A DNA stretch of 5,010 bases from Candidatus Faecousia faecipullorum (lineage in GTDB: Bacteria; Bacillota; Clostridia; Oscillospirales; Oscillospiraceae). The notes beneath the pieces were generated by a model that searched no databases, was not told the origin of the DNA, and saw nothing but the letters and a program-made list of their open reading frames with translations. The position numbers were made by a program, and so were the translations under genes. Location: assembly GCA_018710805.1 (NCBI GenBank), contig DVJG01000197.1, positions 1 to 5,010 of the forward strand. Direction: 5' to 3'. Of this stretch, positions 1-4,882 are shown one piece after another (positions within the stretch are counted from its first letter, which is position 1; every line of letters starts with the position of its first letter).

Positions 1-3
1 CCA

Positions 4-312
4 ATGAGCATCTACACCTATATTTTCACCATGGCCCTGACCACATACCTCATCCGGGTCCTGCCGCTGACCATCTTTCGCAAACCCATTCGCAGCCGCT
101 ATTTAAGGTCCTTTCTCCACTACGTGCCCTATTGCTGCCTCACCGCCATGACCTTCCCGGCGATTCTCAGCAGCACCGCTTCTCTGATAAGCGGCGCTGC
201 TGCACTGATTGCGGCGGTGTTCCTGGCATACCGGGGAAAAAGCTTAATGACGGTGGCCCTGGGGTCCAGCGCCGCCGTTCTCATAACCGAAGCGGCGATG
301 ATGTTGCTTTAA
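4..312 (+). CDS. azlD: AzlD-family branched-chain amino acid transport small subunit
   Basis: The 102-residue hydrophobic protein has the usual AzlD length (about 100-110). In this family AzlD is the small membrane partner of AzlC, and together they export branched-chain amino acids or analogues. Visible features are an N-terminal membrane segment running into the charged RVLPLTIFRKP motif (residues 18-28), a second segment containing HYVPYCCLTAMTFPAIL (39-55), where the YVP...FPA pattern is typical of AzlD, and two further hydrophobic stretches (about 60-76 and 83-102). The ATG sits at the left edge, so its ribosome binding site is outside the window. It forms an ATGA overlap with a TGA at 5-7 in another frame, consistent with an upstream azlC stop codon and translational coupling; that upstream gene is inferred, not seen. 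A hairpin begins 9 bases after the stop. Family assignment is firm; the exact substrate is not shown. Confidence 0.85.
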   Translation: MSIYTYIFTMALTTYLIRVLPLTIFRKPIRSRYLRSFLHYVPYCCLTAMTFPAILSSTASLISGAAALIAAVFLAYRGKSLMTVALGSSAAVLITEAAMMLL

Positions 313-320
313 AATCACTT

Positions 321-342
321 GGGGAGAGGCTTGCCTCTCCCC
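321..342 (+). terminator. Hairpin downstream of azlD, probable terminator
   Basis: A perfect 9-bp inverted repeat, GGGGAGAGG (321-329) and CCTCTCCCC (334-342), with a 4-base loop, starts 9 bases after the azlD stop. Position and GC-rich stem fit an operon end. No T-tract follows directly; the nearest T run is 361-365. It may therefore be a weak intrinsic terminator, a 3'-end stabilising structure, or the first hairpin of a larger structured region. Confidence 0.5.
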
Positions 343-417
343 TTAGACAATCCCAAGGTATTTTTGACAAGCTGAGGGGAGATATTCACGGGCTGTGTGC
401 ACAGTACCTTGGCTAAG
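342..417. other. Structured intergenic segment with nested inverted repeats
   Basis: CTTAG (342-346) and CCAAGGTA (353-360) are reverse-complementary to CTAAG (413-417) and TACCTTGG (405-412), giving a 5+8 bp two-part stem with a 6-base bulge on the left. An internal CTGTG/CACAG repeat (393-397/400-404) abuts the right arm. Competing pairings exist: TCTCCCCT (336-343) can pair with AGGGGAGA (375-382), and CTTGGG (318-323) with CCCAAG (352-357). The 17-mer at 361-377 recurs exactly at 2318-2334. No convincing open reading frame lies here. It could be a diverged copy of the repeat at 2131-2332 or an RNA leader or trailer; the function is unknown. Confidence 0.4.
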
Positions 418-449
418 AATGAAGGAAGTGTAAATTCTTGTCGGCGGCC

Positions 450-478
450 TTGACGGGCAGGTAGAATTTTGCTATAAT
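450..478 (+). promoter_or_regulatory. Sigma-A promoter of the mntP operon
   Basis: The -35 box TTGACG (450-455) and a perfect -10 box TATAAT (473-478) are separated by the optimal 17 bases. TG at 470-471 gives an extended -10 (TGCTATAAT). Transcription should start near 484-487, leaving a leader of about 50 bases before mntP. An inverted repeat, AAATTCT (432-438) and AGAATTT (463-469), has its right arm between the -35 and -10 boxes and could be an operator, but I do not recognise it as a known MntR or Fur box. Confidence 0.85.
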
Positions 479-494
479 CCATCCCGGAAAGCGG

Positions 495-528
495 AGAAAG
501 CCAGATTTTGGGGCTTTTCTTACGGAGG
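495..528 (+). promoter_or_regulatory. Leader hairpin and ribosome binding site of mntP
   Basis: AGAAAGCC (495-502) pairs with GGCTTTTCT (512-520) with one bulged T, closing a 9-base loop 3 bases before the strong ribosome binding site GGAGG (524-528). The site is 5 bases from the ATG at 534. The hairpin leaves the binding site free, so any regulatory role is speculative. The leader is too short to hold a yybP-ykoY manganese riboswitch downstream of the promoter. Confidence 0.4.
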
Positions 529-533
529 TTTTT

Positions 534-1103
534 ATGGGAATTGCGGAAATGCTCCTGCTTGGAGTGGGTCTCAGCATGGATGCCTTTGCGGTGTCCGTCT
601 GCAAAGGCCTTGCCATGAAAAAGGCGACCTGGCGGGCGAAATTTACCTGCGGCGCGTGGTTCGGGGGCTTCCAGGCCCTTATGCCGCTTCTGGGTTTTTT
701 CCTGGGCGCAGTGTTTGCCCAGGCCATTGAAAGCGTGGACCATTGGGTGGCCTTTGCGCTCCTTTGCATTATCGGCGTGAATATGCTGCGGGAGGCGTCC
801 CAAAAGGACGAGGGACAGGAAAAGAATGCAGATATGTGCATGAAAACCATGTTCCTAATGGCAGTTGCCACCTCCATTGACGCCCTTGCCGTGGGCATCA
901 GCCTGGCTATGGTGGGAAATGTGAACATCTTTCTGGCAGTTGCCATCATTGGCGTCTGCACCTTTCTGCTCTCCGCCATGGGCGTGCAGATTGGCAACGT
1001 CTTTGGCAGCCGATTTGAGAAGAAAGCCCAGATTGCAGGAGGCGTCATTCTCATTTTGCTGGGGGTCAAGATTCTGCTGGAACACCTGGGGGTGCTGGCA
1101 TGA
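534..1103 (+). CDS. mntP: Manganese efflux pump MntP (YebN family)
   Basis: The 189-residue polytopic membrane protein matches the MntP family in length and motifs. MntP exports Mn2+ across the cytoplasmic membrane and protects against manganese excess. Two family signature segments are visible: GLSMDAFAVSVCKG (residues 12-25, acidic D16) and ATSIDALAVGISL (112-124, D116), one in each half of the internally duplicated fold. Between them are GGFQALMPLLG (44-54) and a hydrophilic central loop (about 86-103). The C-terminus GGVILILLGVKILLEHLG (169-186) is also typical. About six membrane segments are apparent. The start is supported by GGAGG 5 bases upstream. A near-consensus promoter lies 56 bases upstream of the ATG. 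The stop overlaps the next gene's start (ATGA at 1100-1103), making this the first gene of a coupled three-gene operon. Regulation by manganese is likely from the family, but no manganese-responsive site was recognised. Confidence 0.95.
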   Translation: MGIAEMLLLGVGLSMDAFAVSVCKGLAMKKATWRAKFTCGAWFGGFQALMPLLGFFLGAVFAQAIESVDHWVAFALLCIIGVNMLREASQKDEGQEKNADMCMKTMFLMAVATSIDALAVGISLAMVGNVNIFLAVAIIGVCTFLLSAMGVQIGNVFGSRFEKKAQIAGGVILILLGVKILLEHLGVLA

Positions 1104-1555
1104 CCCGCACGGACAAGCGAATGCGGCTGTGCGCGGCCCTTCTCGCCTGTAATCTCGTGGTCATTTGGGGCAATTCCATGCTGCCCGGGAACGTCTCCGG
1201 GGCCATCAGCGACTTTGTTCGGGACATTGCGGCAAAGATTCTGCCCATGGGTCCCGAAAAGGAAACGGGAGGCCATTTTATCCGGAAACTGGCCCATTTC
1301 ACGGAATTTACGGCTCTGGGAGTACTGCTTTGCTGGCTGTTTTCCATGCTGAAAAAACCGCTCTCCCTGGCGTTTGCCTTGGGCATCGGAGCAGCTTCAC
1401 TGGACGAAACCATCCAGCGCTTCGTTCCCGGCCGTGTCTCAAGTCTCAAGGACGTGGGAATTGACACCTGCGGAGTTCTTGCAGGTATTCTGCTCCTGCG
1501 CTTTGGGTATGCTATTTATCAAAAAAAGCGAAAACATTTGGAGGAAAGACAATGA
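1100..1555 (+). CDS. VanZ-family membrane protein
   Basis: The 151-residue protein carries the VanZ-like pattern: an N-terminal membrane segment (about 10-25), a polar stretch, then RKLAHFTEFTALGVLL (62-77), a membrane segment at about 87-101, DETIQRFVPGR (102-112) and KDVGIDTCGVLAG (117-129) running into a last membrane helix, with a basic tail. The KxAHFxEF and DExxQxFxPGRxxxxxDxxxDxxG patterns are family hallmarks. VanZ itself raises teicoplanin resistance, but most VanZ-like proteins in Firmicutes have no established role. Without other van genes here, a resistance function should not be assumed. The start overlaps mntP by 4 bases, with a GGGGGT element (1088-1093) as probable ribosome binding site. 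The stop overlaps the next gene by 4 bases. Expression is therefore probably tied to mntP. Confidence 0.88.
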   Translation: MTRTDKRMRLCAALLACNLVVIWGNSMLPGNVSGAISDFVRDIAAKILPMGPEKETGGHFIRKLAHFTEFTALGVLLCWLFSMLKKPLSLAFALGIGAASLDETIQRFVPGRVSSLKDVGIDTCGVLAGILLLRFGYAIYQKKRKHLEERQ

Positions 1556-2094
1556 AGAAACTGATTTCCATTTTGCTCTGTGCCGCCATGCTGGCATCTT
1601 TGCTGGCCGGATGCGGTGCGAAACCCGAAGAAACCCAGCCCACCACCCCGAAATATGAGGGCACCATGGAGGAGCTGGCAAACAAAATCGCCGCTGAAGT
1701 TCCCGAAGGCATCCAGAGCACTGCCATGACCCTGGACCTGACGGACACCAGCGAAGAAGGCCTCTGGAGCATCAAAAACGCCACGGGTCTTGACAGCACC
1801 GAGGATATCACCGATGCTGCAGTTTATGAGTCCATGATTGGTTCCATCGCCTTCTCCATGGTGACGGTACGGGTGGCAGAGGGCGCCGATTCCAAGGCCG
1901 TTGCCGAGGCCATGAAGGCCGGCATCGACCCCCGGAAGTGGATCTGCGTCAGCGCTGACGATGTGATGGTGGCGGGCTACGGAGACGTGGTCATGTTCAT
2001 CATGGTGGACACCGGCCTGGACCTCACTGCCCAGAGCTATGTGGATGCGTTTGCAAGCGTTGTGGGCGGCGAGCCTACCTTCACTCTGAAATAA
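1552..2094 (+). CDS. Small secreted lipoprotein, possibly DUF4358-like
   Basis: The 180-residue protein starts with a lipoprotein signal peptide: MKK, a hydrophobic core (4-18) and lipobox LAGC with the lipidated cysteine at residue 21. A short Pro/Thr-rich linker (24-35) follows. The mature part (about 36-180) is acidic and has features compatible with DUF4358-type Clostridia lipoproteins: a segment TDAAVYESMIGSIAF (87-101), a beta-rich SMVTVRVAEGAD (102-113), a helix ending in GIDPRKWICVSADDVMVAGYG (124-144), and a hydrophobic strand VVMFIMVD (146-153). DUF4358 is a resemblance from memory, not a search result. It should be anchored outside the membrane. The ATG overlaps the VanZ-like gene's stop and is preceded by GGAGGAAAG (1540-1548), so the start is well supported. 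It is the last gene of the mntP operon; a hairpin begins 9 bases after the stop. Its role is unknown. Confidence 0.82.
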   Translation: MKKLISILLCAAMLASLLAGCGAKPEETQPTTPKYEGTMEELANKIAAEVPEGIQSTAMTLDLTDTSEEGLWSIKNATGLDSTEDITDAAVYESMIGSIAFSMVTVRVAEGADSKAVAEAMKAGIDPRKWICVSADDVMVAGYGDVVMFIMVDTGLDLTAQSYVDAFASVVGGEPTFTLK

Positions 2095-2103
2095 TTCCGA
2101 ATC

Positions 2104-2130
2104 TTAGGCAGCGGCTATGCCGCTACCTAA
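2104..2130 (+). terminator. Hairpin ending the mntP operon
   Basis: TTAGGCAGCGGC (2104-2115) and GCCGCTACCTAA (2119-2130) form a 12-bp stem with one C/A mismatch and a TAT loop, 9 bases after the lipoprotein stop. No T-tract follows immediately. A second A-tract/short stem/T-tract structure (2138-2160) comes just after and could complete termination. The inner 21 bases recur with one change at 2333-2353. Confidence 0.6.
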
Positions 2131-2332
2131 GGCTGCGAAAAATCCTCTTTGAGGCTTTTTCACAGGTGTTTTGCAGTCTCCTGCGCGCAGAATTTGTCCC
2201 CCATGGGGGACAAATTCCACACTTGGAGCCTGAGAAGTGTTTTCCGCCAGGTACGCGCCCCGGCAGAAAACGCATTGGATTTTATTTGCTGCCCCAGGCG
2301 GCAAACTCTGCGAGGCTTTTTTGACAAGCTGA
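2131..2332. repeat. Structured intergenic repeat, copy A
   Basis: This gene-free block folds into a chain of hairpins. The first has CTGCG/CACAG and AAAAA/TTTTT arms capped by CCTC-TTT-GAGG (2133-2165). The second has outer stem CAGTCTCC (2174-2181)/GGAGCCTG (2225-2232) enclosing a perfect 28-base palindrome (2190-2217). The third is GTTTTCCGCC (2239-2248)/GGCAGAAAAC (2262-2271). The fourth is TTGCTGCC (2286-2293)/GGCGGCAA (2297-2304). Positions 2182-2256 match 4935-5010 at 70 of 75 positions plus one inserted base, and similarity extends leftward through the first hairpin. Near-identical hairpins flank it at 2104-2130 and 2333-2353. It may be a REP- or MITE-like element or an untranslated RNA. 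The open frames crossing it lack coding support. Confidence 0.75.
2190..2217. repeat. Perfect 28-base palindrome inside repeat copy A
   Basis: The left half GAATTTGTCCCCCA is the exact reverse complement of the right half, centred on CCATGG. The same arms recur in copy B (4944-4970). It could be a cruciform, an RNA hairpin or a protein-binding palindrome. Confidence 0.85.
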
Positions 2333-2358
2333 GGCAGCGGCTATGCCGCTGCCTTTTT
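2333..2358 (+). terminator. Intrinsic terminator-like hairpin just before the MBOAT gene
   Basis: GGCAGCGGC (2333-2341) and GCCGCTGCC (2345-2353) form a perfect 9-bp GC-rich stem with a TAT loop, followed by TTTTT (2354-2358). This has the full form of a Rho-independent terminator on the + strand. It ends 2 bases before the GAGG ribosome binding site (2361-2364) of the next gene, leaving no room for a promoter after it. It duplicates the stem at 2107-2127 with one base changed. It may act as an attenuator or be the right edge of the inserted repeat. Confidence 0.75.
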
Positions 2359-2371
2359 ATGAGGTAATGCG

Positions 2372-3754
2372 ATGATTTTTTCCAGCATCCCCTTCTTATA
2401 TTACTTTCTCCCTGTGGTGCTGATTGCCCACTTTCTCATGCCAAAACCAGGGAAAAATGCTGTTTTGCTCCTGTTCAGCCTGGTTTTCTATGGCTGGGGA
2501 GAGCCAAAGCTTCTGTTTTTGATGATTGCTACCATTCTCCTTTTCTATTTCTGCGGCCTGGCTATGGGCAGGGCAGGGCAGAAGGGGAGAAAATTCCTCT
2601 GCATATTTGCCGCTGCCGTGAGCGTTGGCCTTTTGGGGCTTTTCAAATATGCCGACTTTTTTGTTGAAAGCTTTAACGGCGTCACCGGACTGTCGGTGCC
2701 TTTGCTGCGGCTGGCCCTGCCTGTGGGCATCAGCTTTTACACCTTCCAGTGCCTGAGCTACATTGTGGATGTGTACCGGGGCAAGGTACCGCCCCAAAAG
2801 AACCTTGTGAGCTTCGGCGCTTACGTGGCCCTGTTTCCTCAGCTCATTGCAGGCCCCATTGTCCGATATGCCGACGTGGCCAGAGAATTGGACAGCCGGC
2901 GCACATCCTGGGACGATCTTTCCCAGGGCTTCGGCCGCTTCCTGACAGGCCTGGGAAAAAAGGTGCTGCTGGCAGACCAATTCGCCCTTCTTTGCCGGAT
3001 TTTCCGGGAGAGCGGAAACCAGTCGGTGGTTTTCTATTGGGTCTACGCCGCGGCGTTTACCCTAAACATTTACTTCGACTTTTCCGGCTATTCCGACATG
3101 GCCATCGGCCTGGGCCGTATTTTTGGGTTCCACTTCCTGGAGAACTTTGACTACCCCTACCTATCCAAAAGCGTCACGGAGTTTTGGCGGCGGTGGCACA
3201 TGAGCCTGGGCTCCTGGTTTCGGGACTATGTGTATATTCCCCTGGGAGGCAGCCGGGTGAGCCGGTGGAAATGGGTACGGAACATTCTCGTGGTTTGGAT
3301 GCTTACGGGACTGTGGCATGGGGCGGCCTGGAATTTTGTGCTCTGGGGCCTCTTCTTTGCCTGCCTGCTTCTTCTGGAAAAGTTCAGTGGATTTGCGGAG
3401 AAGCTGCCAAAGGTTCTGCGTCATGGCTATGTGCTTCTGGCTGTCATGCTGAGCTTTGTCCTCTTCAACGCCGGGAGCCTCACGGAAGCGGGACGGGATT
3501 TCATGGGCCTGTTTGGCTTCGGGAATCTGCCGCTGTACACCGCGGAGACCGGGTATTATTTGAGAAGCTATGCTGTACTGTTTGTCCTTGGCATTCTGGG
3601 GGCTACGCCTCTTCCCAAAATGTTGGGAAACCGCCTTGCCGGGACAAAGCTTGGCCCAGTGCTGGCGCTCATCTGGCGGGTATTCCTGCTTCTCGCCGCC
3701 ACGGCCTATATGGTGGATGGTTCCTTCAGCCCCTTCCTCTATTTCCGGTTCTAG
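2372..3754 (+). CDS. MBOAT-family O-acyltransferase (AlgI/DltB/PatA-like)
   Basis: The 460-residue polytopic membrane protein belongs to the membrane-bound O-acyltransferase family, in which AlgI-type members pass acetyl groups across the membrane for modification of exported or surface polysaccharides. The typical AlgI-subgroup blocks appear in order: FSSIPFLYYFLPVVLI (3-18), FSLVFYGWGEP (35-45), LLGLFKYADFF (87-97), LALPVGISFYTFQCLSYIVDVYRG (114-137), FPQLIAGPIVRY (155-166), LNIYFDFSGYSDMAIGLG (231-248), the NFDYPYLSKSVTEFWRRWHMSLGSWFRDYVYIPLGG stretch (258-293), and TGLWHGAAWNFVLWG (312-326). The latter contains the invariant candidate catalytic His316. Length is normal (about 450-500). 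GAGG (2361-2364) lies 7 bases before the ATG. The downstream DHHW-like gene starts 9 bases after the stop, making a two-gene acylation unit. The acceptor polymer cannot be told from this window. A terminator-like hairpin directly upstream suggests controlled or read-through expression. Confidence 0.93.
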   Translation: MIFSSIPFLYYFLPVVLIAHFLMPKPGKNAVLLLFSLVFYGWGEPKLLFLMIATILLFYFCGLAMGRAGQKGRKFLCIFAAAVSVGLLGLFKYADFFVESFNGVTGLSVPLLRLALPVGISFYTFQCLSYIVDVYRGKVPPQKNLVSFGAYVALFPQLIAGPIVRYADVARELDSRRTSWDDLSQGFGRFLTGLGKKVLLADQFALLCRIFRESGNQSVVFYWVYAAAFTLNIYFDFSGYSDMAIGLGRIFGFHFLENFDYPYLSKSVTEFWRRWHMSLGSWFRDYVYIPLGGSRVSRWKWVRNILVVWMLTGLWHGAAWNFVLWGLFFACLLLLEKFSGFAEKLPKVLRHGYVLLAVMLSFVLFNAGSLTEAGRDFMGLFGFGNLPLYTAETGYYLRSYAVLFVLGILGATPLPKMLGNRLAGTKLGPVLALIWRVFLLLAATAYMVDGSFSPFLYFRF

Positions 3755-3763
3755 GAGGTGTCT

Positions 3764-4852
3764 ATGAAAAAAGCAACGATTCTCATACTGCTCAGCCTGT
3801 GGGCCTGCCTGACCCTGGGCTCCTGGTTCCGCACACCGGAGAAGATTTCCGACGATGAGCGCCGCGCTCTGGCCCAAATGCCGAAAATTACGGTTAAAAC
3901 CCTGGGAAACGGAAACTTTATGCGGGACTTTGAAAAATATGCCGTGGACCAGTTCCCCCTGCGCCGGAATTTCCGGGGCCTGAAAGCCGTGGTCCACACC
4001 GGGCTCCTGGGCCAGAAGGACATGAACGGCATTTATCTTTATGAGGGCCATGCCGTGAAGCAGGAGTATCCGCTGGACGAAATATCCCTTCGCCACGCCT
4101 TGACGCTGTTCGGGAAAATCCACGACACGTACTTGCAGGATGCGGAAACCATCTGCTTCGCCCTGGTGCCGGACAAGAATGCCTACCTGGGGCCGGAAAG
4201 CGGCCACCTGAGCATCTCCTACGATGACCTCTGCGCCGCGGTGGAGGAAAACCTTCCCTGGGCGGATTTTTTGGACCTCCGGGACACCCTGACTGCCGAC
4301 TGCTACTACCGCACCGACGCCCACTGGCGGCAGGAGACGCTGATTCCCACGGCCCAGGCCATTTGCAAGGCACTGAACATTCCGGAGCCAAAGGCAGAGG
4401 ACTACACGGAGAAAACCCTGGAAAATCCCTTTTACGGTGTTTACTACGGACAGGCGGCCCTGCCCCTGACGCCGGACAGAATCACGATTTTAGAGAGCAC
4501 GCTGTTGCATTCTGCCACGGTTTATGACTACGAGACGGAAAAAACCGGGCCTGTATACGATATGGAAAAGCTCCAAAGCCGGGACCTTTACGATGTCTAC
4601 CTCTCGGGGGCCAAGAGCCTTTTGACCGTGGAAAATCCCAACGCCGCCACCGACCGGGAGCTTATTCTCTTCCGGGATTCCTTCGGAAGCAGCATGGCGC
4701 CCCTGCTCCTGCAGGGCTACCGCCGCATTACCCTGGTGGACGTCCGCTATATCCGAAGCGACTTTTTAAAGGAATATCTGGACTTTTCCGGAAAAGACGT
4801 GCTGTTTCTGTACTCCACCACCGTACTGAATCAGAGCGGAACATTACAATGA
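3764..4852 (+). CDS. DHHW/AlgJ-AlgX-like extracytoplasmic protein
   Basis: The 362-residue protein has a single N-terminal membrane anchor or signal segment (residues 4-20), then an extracytoplasmic domain. Family features are the early RDFEKYAVDQFPLRRNF (54-70), VPDKNAYL (135-142), YYRTDAHWRQE (181-191) and ILFRDSFGSSMAPLL (301-315). TDxHW and DSF correspond to the Asp/His and Ser blocks of the SGNH-like AlgJ/AlgX and DHHW proteins, which work with MBOAT partners in polysaccharide O-acetylation. Inferred active-site residues are D185, H187 and S306. The first His of the eponymous DHHW is Ala here (DAHW), which still fits the TDxHW form. I chose the ATG at 3764 because AGGAGG (3753-3758) lies 5 bases upstream; the in-frame GTG at 3758 overlaps that site and is unlikely. 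The ribosome binding site overlaps the MBOAT stop, so the two are co-transcribed. Function by family and context is good; the exact reaction and substrate are unknown. Confidence 0.88.
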   Translation: MKKATILILLSLWACLTLGSWFRTPEKISDDERRALAQMPKITVKTLGNGNFMRDFEKYAVDQFPLRRNFRGLKAVVHTGLLGQKDMNGIYLYEGHAVKQEYPLDEISLRHALTLFGKIHDTYLQDAETICFALVPDKNAYLGPESGHLSISYDDLCAAVEENLPWADFLDLRDTLTADCYYRTDAHWRQETLIPTAQAICKALNIPEPKAEDYTEKTLENPFYGVYYGQAALPLTPDRITILESTLLHSATVYDYETEKTGPVYDMEKLQSRDLYDVYLSGAKSLLTVENPNAATDRELILFRDSFGSSMAPLLLQGYRRITLVDVRYIRSDFLKEYLDFSGKDVLFLYSTTVLNQSGTLQ

Positions 4853-4858
4853 AAAAAT

Positions 4859-4882
4859 AAGGGAGGGCCAAAGCCCTCCCTT
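4859..4882. terminator. Hairpin ending the MBOAT-DHHW operon
   Basis: AAGGGAGGGC (4859-4868) and GCCCTCCCTT (4873-4882) form a perfect 10-bp stem with loop CAAA, 6 bases after the stop. On the + strand only TT, inside the stem, ends the structure. On the - strand the stem is followed by a T-rich tract (complement of AAAAAATAA, 4852-4860), so it looks at least as strong for leftward transcription. A second A-tract/stem/T-tract structure at 4888-4918 follows. Confidence 0.7.

Noticed and set aside
316..533. Possible yybP-ykoY manganese riboswitch before mntP, suggested by GGGGAG motifs.
   Set aside because: The GGGGAG motifs lie upstream of the clear promoter at 450-478, are part of a simple inverted repeat, and the other conserved riboswitch segments are not visible.
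413..1297. A 294-codon open frame on the minus strand.
   Set aside because: It is antisense to mntP, the VanZ-like gene and the mntP promoter, with no recognisable domain. Coding signal on the + strand is unambiguous.
2104..2304. A minus-strand frame through repeat copy A, with a similar GGQI(L/M)RA-containing frame through copy B (within 4728-4976).
   Set aside because: The similarity is fully explained by the repeated palindromic DNA. The frames run through hairpins, and I saw no convincing ribosome binding site. Such peptides are probably spurious annotations of the repeat.
2321..2349. TTGACA at 2321-2326 as a promoter -35 box for the MBOAT gene (also 364-369 in the first intergenic region).
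   Set aside because: No -10-like hexamer occurs 16-18 bases downstream in either place; the hexamer is part of the shared 17-mer repeat.
2149..2367. A 72-codon + strand frame through repeat copy A ending at the MBOAT ribosome binding site.
   Set aside because: It is made of hairpin arms and the terminator-like stem and encodes no recognisable domain.
3161..4324. A 387-codon open frame on the minus strand.
   Set aside because: It lies antisense to two well-identified genes (MBOAT and DHHW-like) and crosses their junction. Its protein shows no domain and has the low-complexity look of a GC-rich coding shadow.
3758..4852. GTG at 3758 as the start of the DHHW-like gene.
   Set aside because: It overlaps the AGGAGG ribosome binding site. 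The ATG at 3764 has ideal spacing and gives a standard MKK signal start.
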